A stretch of DNA of 54,942 nt from Ophiocordyceps camponoti-saundersi (nom. inval.) (Eukaryota; Ascomycota; Sordariomycetes; Hypocreales; Ophiocordycipitaceae): NCBI GenBank assembly GCA_003339415.1, contig PDHQ01000237.1, positions 1 through 54,942 of the forward strand, written 5' to 3'. The notes beneath the pieces are model-generated. The model did not search any database, was not told where the DNA came from, and was given only the letters and a program-made list of their open reading frames with translations. Position 1 is the stretch's first letter; the number at the start of each line of letters is the position of its first letter. Below, one piece after another: positions 50,513 through 54,942 of this stretch. The position numbers were made by a program, and so were the translations under genes.

Positions 50513-50814
50513 TATTAGATATTATCTCTCTATACCCCTTTATATTTATTATATAATATATATATAAAAGATAGTACGGATATAAGGAAGCTTCTAATAA
50601 AATATATATTACTACCTAAGTTATGCCTTATATAACTTAAGAGGTAGGAGGTAGCTTAGATAAGAAGAAGGAGGGTATAGAAGTAGAGTATTATCTAGCT
50701 ATATAGCCGCTCTTCCTCGTATAATAAAGGAAAGGTATCTATCTCTAATTATACTTAATTTAGGTTACCTTTTACTTTCTCTTACTTATATATATATATA
50801 AAGACTACTTAATA
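50513..50814 (+). repeat. Copia-2 3' LTR (302 bp)
   Basis: Intact partner of the split 5' LTR, starting TATTAGATATTATC and ending ACTTAATA. The ATTAA duplication follows at 50815-50819. Confidence 0.93.
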
Positions 50815-50819
50815 ATTAA

Positions 50820-50991
50820 CCTAAACTTATTAATAAATTAGTAAGGAAAAAGTATCTACTAAACCTTAACTATATAAGTCCTTAAAAGTAAAAAAATAAT
50901 TCGATTTATAATAGCTATTAAAGGAACTTAATTATACTTTTTATTACTTATATAATAAATATATATTCTTAACTAAAAAAAAAATTACTAA
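50820..50991 (+). other. LARD interior, right part, with A-rich primer tract
   Basis: 172 bases between Copia-2 and the LARD 3' LTR, ending in an A-run (AACTAAAAAAAAAATTACTAA) that is the probable RIP-altered polypurine tract. No coding. Confidence 0.5.
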
Positions 50992-51500
50992 TATCGGAAT
51001 ATATATATTATTAGCTACTTAGGAATATAATATATATTAAATACGCGTAGTATACGCTATAAAGATTACTATCTTTATATAAATAAAGTAAGAGGTTAAG
51101 AATATATATAAAAAAAAGTTAAACTTAAGATAATACTAATATAAAATTAGCGTAATCTTAATATAACGCGTGATATTAATATAATAGGAATCTTTAAGTA
51201 ATAGGAAATATAGCTAGGATATATATATAATATATTAATCTTTCCGTATATTTTTTAAAAAAAGTAGTTATAAATAGAGTTATTAAAATTAATTATTTGT
51301 AACTTATTTAGCTAGAGTATATAAGATAGGAGATAAACTATTCCTTTAGCTATTTAATTTAAATAAGTTACCTAAACTTTATTATCTAAGTTAATATATA
51401 TATATATAAAGTTTCTTATAATACTTAGTTAAACTATTATAATAAGAATAAAATATAATACTAGCCTCTTATTTAGCTTAGGAAGGATACTTAACTAATA
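50992..51500 (+). repeat. LARD 3' LTR (509 bp)
   Basis: Direct repeat and equal in length to 32860-33368. It starts TATCGGAATATA, keeping a CG where the other copies have TAG, which indicates an ancestral TGTCGG or TGTTGG start. The ACTAA duplication follows at 51501-51505. Confidence 0.92.
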
Positions 51501-51505
51501 ACTAA

Positions 51506-51748
51506 TATATATAGAAATTATTATAAAATCCCCTTAGGTAAATACTTTTAAGATTATATTAGGAAATCTTTTTTAAGCTCCTAGCTATATAATTAGCTTA
51601 GTATTCCTTTAAGTAATATTTTAAATTTTTTTATAATTATTATTTTAATTCTTAAAAAACTCTTACCTATACTTATACTTTTTATAATAGCTATTTTATA
51701 ATCTTATAATTAGTAGCTAGCTTATCTCCTTTTTTTATATACTATATT
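51506..51748 (+). repeat. Gypsy-2 3' LTR, piece 2
   Basis: Continues the 5' LTR alignment (about 21402-21646) directly after the LARD TSD and ends at the SINE-1 insertion. Confidence 0.88.
51736..51748 (+). repeat. SINE-1 target-site duplication, left
   Basis: TATATACTATATT; the right copy at 52350-52362 is TATATATTATATC, differing by two C/T transitions. The intact Gypsy-2 5' LTR shows the single site TATATATTATATT near 21635. Confidence 0.82.
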
Positions 51749-51830
51749 GCCCTCTTAGCGTAATAGTTAAGCGTCTAGAGATATTAGTCTCCTACGAGAG
51801 AGGCAGTCGGTTCGAATCCGGCGGAGGGCA
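51749..51830 (+). tRNA. tRNA-like head of SINE-1 (82 nt, anticodon unresolved)
   Basis: The 7-bp acceptor stem GCCCTCT/GGAGGGC has one wobble pair, the discriminator is A, the T-arm GTCGG/CCGGC has loop TTCGAAT, and the B box GGTTCGAATCC is perfect at 51809-51819. The A-box region is TAGCGTAATAGTTAAG with RIP-like G-to-A changes. The anticodon part (51778-51800) is longer than in a class I tRNA and does not fold into a standard 5-bp stem with a 7-base loop; possible causes are a short intron, a long variable arm or RIP damage. It is followed by six T (51837-51842), a possible Pol III terminator. A cloverleaf-competent host tRNA is not excluded, but the second copy in SINE-2 shows that it is part of a mobile unit. 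Confidence 0.65.
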
Positions 51831-51856
51831 TAGGTATTTTTTACCCTAACTATATA

Positions 51857-51952
51857 GCCGGGGTACGGTCCGACCCCGGCATAACCCCGGTAGGAGTAGT
51901 AACCTTACCGGGCTCCTTTCCTCCCTCGGTAGGAGTAGTAACCTAGCCGAGG
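51857..51952 (+). ncRNA. Chain of GC-rich hairpins in the SINE body
   Basis: Three consecutive stems. GCCGGGGT/ACCCCGGC has loop ACGGTCCG. CCGGTAGG/CCTTACCGG and CCTCGGTAGG/CCTAGCCGAGG (each with one bulge) share the identical loop AGTAGTAA. SINE-2 keeps the second stem in GC form (CCGGCAGG/CCTGCCGG). Such folding in an RNA between a Pol III head and a LINE-like tail could serve stability, protein binding or ribosome association; the role is inferred only. Confidence 0.6.
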
Positions 51953-52253
51953 CTTAGGTAAGGTAAGGCGTAAGGTAAGGGTATAATTAGATAACGTAAA
52001 TTATTAGAGGAATAGGTCCCTTTTAATAGTAATTATAATTTAGTAATAAAGTATAATTATAAAGTAATATATATCTTCGTTATAATATCTATTAATATAT
52101 ATATTAGAATTACTTAGAATTTAGATAAGATATATAATAAGAAATATAAGTATTTTTCGCTTAAGATTAGCGTAATTTCGGATATTTCCTATAATAATTA
52201 AGCTTTTTAATATAATATAATTAGCTTATAAGCTAGCCGAATATATTAAGTAA

Positions 52254-52349
52254 GGGGTTTTCCCCTAAGGTATTTTAGTTTTTCCTCTTTATTAAATAAT
52301 TATATACTTAGAAACTTATATAAGTTATTAGAGTAATATAATATATATA
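52254..52349 (+). repeat. SINE-1 3' domain shared with the LINEs
   Basis: GGGGTTTTCCCCTAAGG, TTTTTCCTC, the stem CTTATATAAG and AGAGTAATATAATA followed by a TA repeat. Order and spacing match LINE-2 (34933-35022, minus) and LINE-1 (14945-15045). Confidence 0.75.
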
Positions 52350-52362
52350 TATATATTATATC

Positions 52363-52419
52363 TAGTAGCTAGCTTAGTATATACGCTTACTAGAAAATTA
52401 TATATATAAGCGTATATTA
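52363..52419 (+). repeat. Gypsy-2 3' LTR, piece 3
   Basis: The last 57 bases of the LTR, ending TATATTA, followed by the AGGTA duplication (52420-52424). Confidence 0.85.
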
Positions 52420-52424
52420 AGGTA

Positions 52425-52793
52425 TTAGTATAAGCTTTATAATAAAGTAGTAAAAAAGCTTTTTAAAAAAAGATTAAGTTTTTAAATAAAGTTTTAATAA
52501 TATAATTATATATAAAAAATATTATTTAAAGACTTAGCGAAGCTATTTAATAATTATTATTAATAATATAGCGAACGTGAATAAAATTTATAATAAAAGT
52601 ATAATAATATAAGTAGAGATTTTTAATATTAAATTATATATATTAAAAGTTTAAGTTTAGTAATATTTTAAATATTACTAACTTAGTTATATTATTAAAT
52701 ATTATATAATAAAGCTATAATATAATAAATATTTCGCTACTTTATATATAAAAAGTAAGTTTACTTATTTTATAGCTTATAGGAAAAGATAAT
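52425..52793 (+). repeat. Repeat R3, copy 1, right part
   Basis: Reverse-complement match to about 27120-27510, continuing exactly where 21102 left off. It is cut at 52793 by the second LARD copy (probable TSD ATAAT at 52789-52793). Confidence 0.8.
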
Positions 52794-53301
52794 TATTAGA
52801 ATATATATATTGCTAGCTACTTAGAAATATAATACGCGTTAAATACGTATAGCACGCGTTATAGAGATAACTATCTTTATATAAATAAAGCAGGAGGTTA
52901 AGGATACGTATAAAGAGGAGTCGAACTTAAGATAATACCGATCTAAGACTAATATAGTATTAATATAATATATAAAGTTAATATAGGAGGAGGATAGGGA
53001 GGTAGTTAGTAAGAGGGGGAACGTATATATAATATATTTATTTTTTTATATTTTTTAAGAGAGAGATAAATTATAAGTAAAGTTATTATTTAATCTTTTA
53101 TAACTTTATTAGCTAGAGTATATTATATAATAGATATAATATTCCTATATATTATATAATTTAAATAAGTTACCTAAACTTTATTATCTAAGTTAATATA
53201 ATATATATATTTTAAGTTTAATCTATTAGTATTTTTATTATAAAAAATTTATAATATAATTCTAGCTACTTATTTAGCTTAGGAAAAATACCTAACTAAT
53301 A
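52794..53301 (+). repeat. 5' LTR of the second LARD copy (508 bp)
   Basis: Third copy of the LARD LTR. It keeps GCTAGCTACT and AAAGCAGGAGG where the other two have RIP forms, so it retains some ancestral bases. Confidence 0.9.
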
Positions 53302-53769
53302 TTAATTAATAATAAAGTTAAGTTATATTATAAACTTAATTACCTTTTATTATTTAAAACTTAGTTAACTAATATAAGCTAAAATACTAGCTTTATTATT
53401 ATTTAACTTTAATTTAAATTAAAAATAGAAAAGTAATTTAGATAATAGATATTTATTAAAATACTAACTTTTAGGAAACTATAATTATTATTTCGATAAT
53501 ATATAGATATATTTTAACTAATATTTAGTTAGTAACTTAATAATTTAGATATTTTAATACTTAGCGATAACTTATTATAAGTTAATATTATCTATTTTTT
53601 CTTTTTTTTATTTTTAGTTTAGGATTTTTAGGAACTTATTTCGATTTTAACCTAAAATTTTATTAACTTTAAATTAGTTTTAATAATTACTCTATAACTA
53701 TTATTTACTAAGCTTTTATAAATTTAGTACTAAAAGTCTTTTATAATTAAGTTAATTTAGTAATATATA

Positions 53770-53871
53770 AAAAATAAAAATAATAAAAAATAAAAATAAT
53801 AAAAAATAAAAATAATAAAAAATAAAAATAATAAAAAATAAAAATAATAAAAAATAAAAATAATAAAAAAA
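53770..53871 (+). repeat. 16-bp minisatellite (TAATAAAAAATAAAAA)n
   Basis: About six near-perfect units of 16 bp on the A-rich strand. The matching place in the first LARD copy (about 33785-33825) has only a non-repeated AAAGATAAAAATAAAAAAAGG-like stretch. Confidence 0.88.
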
Positions 53872-54845
53872 GAAAAAAGTAAAATTCCTAAAACTAAAGT
53901 CCCTTACCTTTACTCCTAACGCGGACATTTAGGAAAGCGTAATATATAATAATCGCGTAAGGCTAGCTAAGTAATATTATTATATTAATAATATTAGTTA
54001 AATATTAACTTAAATATAAATAAGGATTAGATTATTATTAGACTTATTTTAATATATTAGTCCTTATATAAAAGCGTATTATCGCTTATAAATATAATAA
54101 AAGCTTATATAAAAATAATAATAGCTAAGATAGTTTATTAAGTTAGTATTAATTTATATAAAATTAAGTTTTAATAAATTATATATATATTATTATATTA
54201 AATACCCTTTTTAGTATATTAATAATAAGTAATTATTAGCTAAAATACTTATTTTTAATAAGCGTTAATAGCTAGCTTTTATTTACTTATATAGCTAATA
54301 TAATTTTAATATAAGGGTACCTTTTTAATATCGCTACGCTTAATATTATCGCGCTACGCTTAAGATAATAGTATAGGCGGCGGTAAGGATATAAAAAGAT
54401 TACGCTTAGCGGGTTATATTTAATAAGGCGTAATAAGCGTTACCGCTAATATAGGCGATAATATTTATAAGCGCGGGCGAAAAGTAATTACGGATATTAT
54501 AAAAGGAGCTTACGAGGAGCGCGTAAAGGAGATAGGAGTAGGATACGCGTAATATATATTCGAAGCTAAGTTTAGAGTATATTAGAAACTAAGTTAATCT
54601 TAACTTATAGCTAATACGAATTAGAGCTAGAATTAATATATCTTCGCGCTATTAGCGAATTAAAGCTTTAAGAGTATTATTATCGTTAATATTATTCTTA
54701 GACTTAGGATTTAAAATAATAATTTAATAACTACGCGGAGCGGTAAGCGTATAAGGGGGCGGTTTTAATATATAATAAATCTTAAGTTAAGGTTAGTAAA
54801 AGCTTATTATAATACTAACTTAAGATTAACTTAAACTTACCTTTT

Positions 54846-54849
<4 letters not shown>

Positions 54850-54942
<93 letters not shown>
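54850..54942 (+). repeat. (TAA)n microsatellite at the window end
   Basis: An uninterrupted run of about 31 TAA/ATA units that reaches the last base, so the full length is unknown. It is homologous in position to the eight-unit run at 34759-34783. Confidence 0.92.

Larger units (their letters stand above)
42953..50814 (+). mobile_element. Copia-2: Ty1/Copia element with a SINE in its 5' LTR
   Basis: Bounded by 302-bp LTRs and an ATTAA duplication (42948-42952 and 50815-50819), inside the LARD. Net length without SINE-2 is about 7.3 kb. The domain order is gag, integrase, RT, RNase H, which defines the Copia superfamily. The pol text matches a widespread fungal Copia lineage. About 1.4 kb of non-pol sequence lies between RNase H and the 3' LTR. 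Confidence 0.9.
32860..51500 (+). mobile_element. LARD-type non-autonomous LTR element with nested LINE-2 and Copia-2
   Basis: Bounded by two direct 509-bp LTRs (32860-33368 and 50992-51500) and an ACTAA duplication (32855-32859, 51501-51505), inside the Gypsy-2 3' LTR. Removing LINE-2 and Copia-2 with their TSDs leaves about 3.4 kb, of which the interior is about 2.4 kb without any polymerase relic. It must therefore have moved with proteins from another element. A second copy starts at 52794 in the same orientation. Confidence 0.87.
51749..52349 (+). mobile_element. SINE-1: full-length tRNA-headed SINE (601 bp)
   Basis: Head: an 82-nt tRNA-like unit (51749-51830). Body: a T-run inside a small hairpin, then three GC-rich hairpins (51857-51880, 51887-51912, 51924-51952) and an AT-rich stretch. 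Tail: a 3' domain from 52254 ending in a TA repeat. A 13-bp TSD and an empty paralogous site show that it moved as a unit into the Gypsy-2 3' LTR. At 601 bp it is long for a SINE but within the known range. The shared 3' domain suggests that it uses a Tad-like LINE for movement. Confidence 0.9.
21103..52419 (+). mobile_element. Gypsy-2: Ty3/Gypsy element expanded to 31.3 kb by nested insertions
   Basis: Defined by a 594-bp 5' LTR at 21103-21696 and a 3' LTR found in three pieces (32567-32859, 51506-51748, 52363-52419) that add up to 593 bp. Subtracting the LARD, SINE-1 and R3 copy 2 leaves about 10.2 kb. The interior carries gag-pol on the plus strand with RT, integrase and chromodomain relics, plus an extra ORF before the 3' LTR. 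The near-exact LTR length sum is strong evidence for this reconstruction. Confidence 0.88.
52794..54942 (+). mobile_element. Second LARD copy, 5' part, running off the window
   Basis: A 508-bp LTR at 52794-53301, followed by interior sequence co-linear with the LARD at 33369 onward (for example the shared text ACTTATTATAAGTTAATATTATC near 53570). No coding relic is seen up to the window edge. From 54300 it has a CpG-rich stretch (54300-54800) more GC-rich than the corresponding part of the first copy, so this copy may be less mutated there. The 3' LTR lies outside. Confidence 0.85.

Noticed and set aside
51749..51830. An ordinary functional host tRNA gene
   Set aside because: The same head occurs truncated in SINE-2, both copies are bounded by TSDs, and the anticodon arm does not fold normally.
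54850..54942. Telomere- or centromere-like satellite
   Set aside because: It is a plain TAA run inside a LARD copy, with a shorter homologous run at 34759; it is not a telomeric TTAGGG-type repeat.
1..54942. Mitochondrial or AT-rich bacterial/plasmodial DNA
   Set aside because: The composition alone could suggest it, but the specific loss of CpA/TpG with CpG retained, Tad-like LINEs and fungal Copia/Gypsy pol relics fit RIPped ascomycete nuclear DNA.

Overview
The window is a block of filamentous-ascomycete (Pezizomycotina) repeat DNA saturated by repeat-induced point mutation (RIP). It is extremely AT-rich, and CpA and TpG are almost absent on both strands: about two occur in the first 600 bases, where dozens would be expected. 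CpG, CpC, TpA and GpC runs survive. Coding relics are recognisable only if in-frame TAA/TAG are read as mutated CAA/CAG/TGG. I found no intact host protein gene, rRNA or CRISPR; the one near-intact RNA-like gene is the tRNA-like head of a SINE. Everything else is transposon on transposon, and the layers can be separated because target-site duplications (TSDs), LTR lengths and interrupted reading frames agree.

Left block (1-20.3 kb). A minus-strand Ty3/Gypsy relic (Gypsy-1) occupies 1-1940 and resumes at 15060. It is split by a Tad-like LINE on the plus strand (LINE-1, 1941-15045, 14-bp TSD). LINE-1 ORF2 is itself split by an LTR element of unrecognised superfamily (LTR-X, 6286-12670, 425-bp LTRs, TSD ATATT). 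A second, older copy of the LTR-X interior lies at 18211-20322, directly after a LINE/SINE-type 3' end.

Right block (20.3-54.9 kb). A 1.8-kb repeat (R3) is interrupted at 21102 by a Gypsy element (Gypsy-2, 594-bp LTRs) that does not end until 52419. Gypsy-2 carries an inverted second R3 copy (about 26470-28300). Its 3' LTR is cut by a non-autonomous LTR element (LARD, 32860-51500, 509-bp LTRs, TSD ACTAA) and again by a SINE (51749-52349, 13-bp TSD). The LARD contains a minus-strand Tad-like LINE (LINE-2, 34933-42267, 18-bp TSD) and a Ty1/Copia element (Copia-2, 42953-50814, 302-bp LTRs, TSD ATTAA). The 5' LTR of Copia-2 contains a second SINE (43164-43720, 13-bp TSD). A second LARD copy enters R3 at 52794 and runs off the window.

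The most interesting system is a LINE/SINE partnership. Both SINEs, both LINEs and one relic end in a related domain of about 100 bp: GGGGTTTT, then TTTTTCC, a small stem, and an AT-repeat tail. The SINE has a tRNA-like head with a perfect B box, then a chain of GC-rich hairpins, two of which share the same loop. This suggests that the Tad-like LINE enzymes move the SINEs by recognising the shared 3' end.
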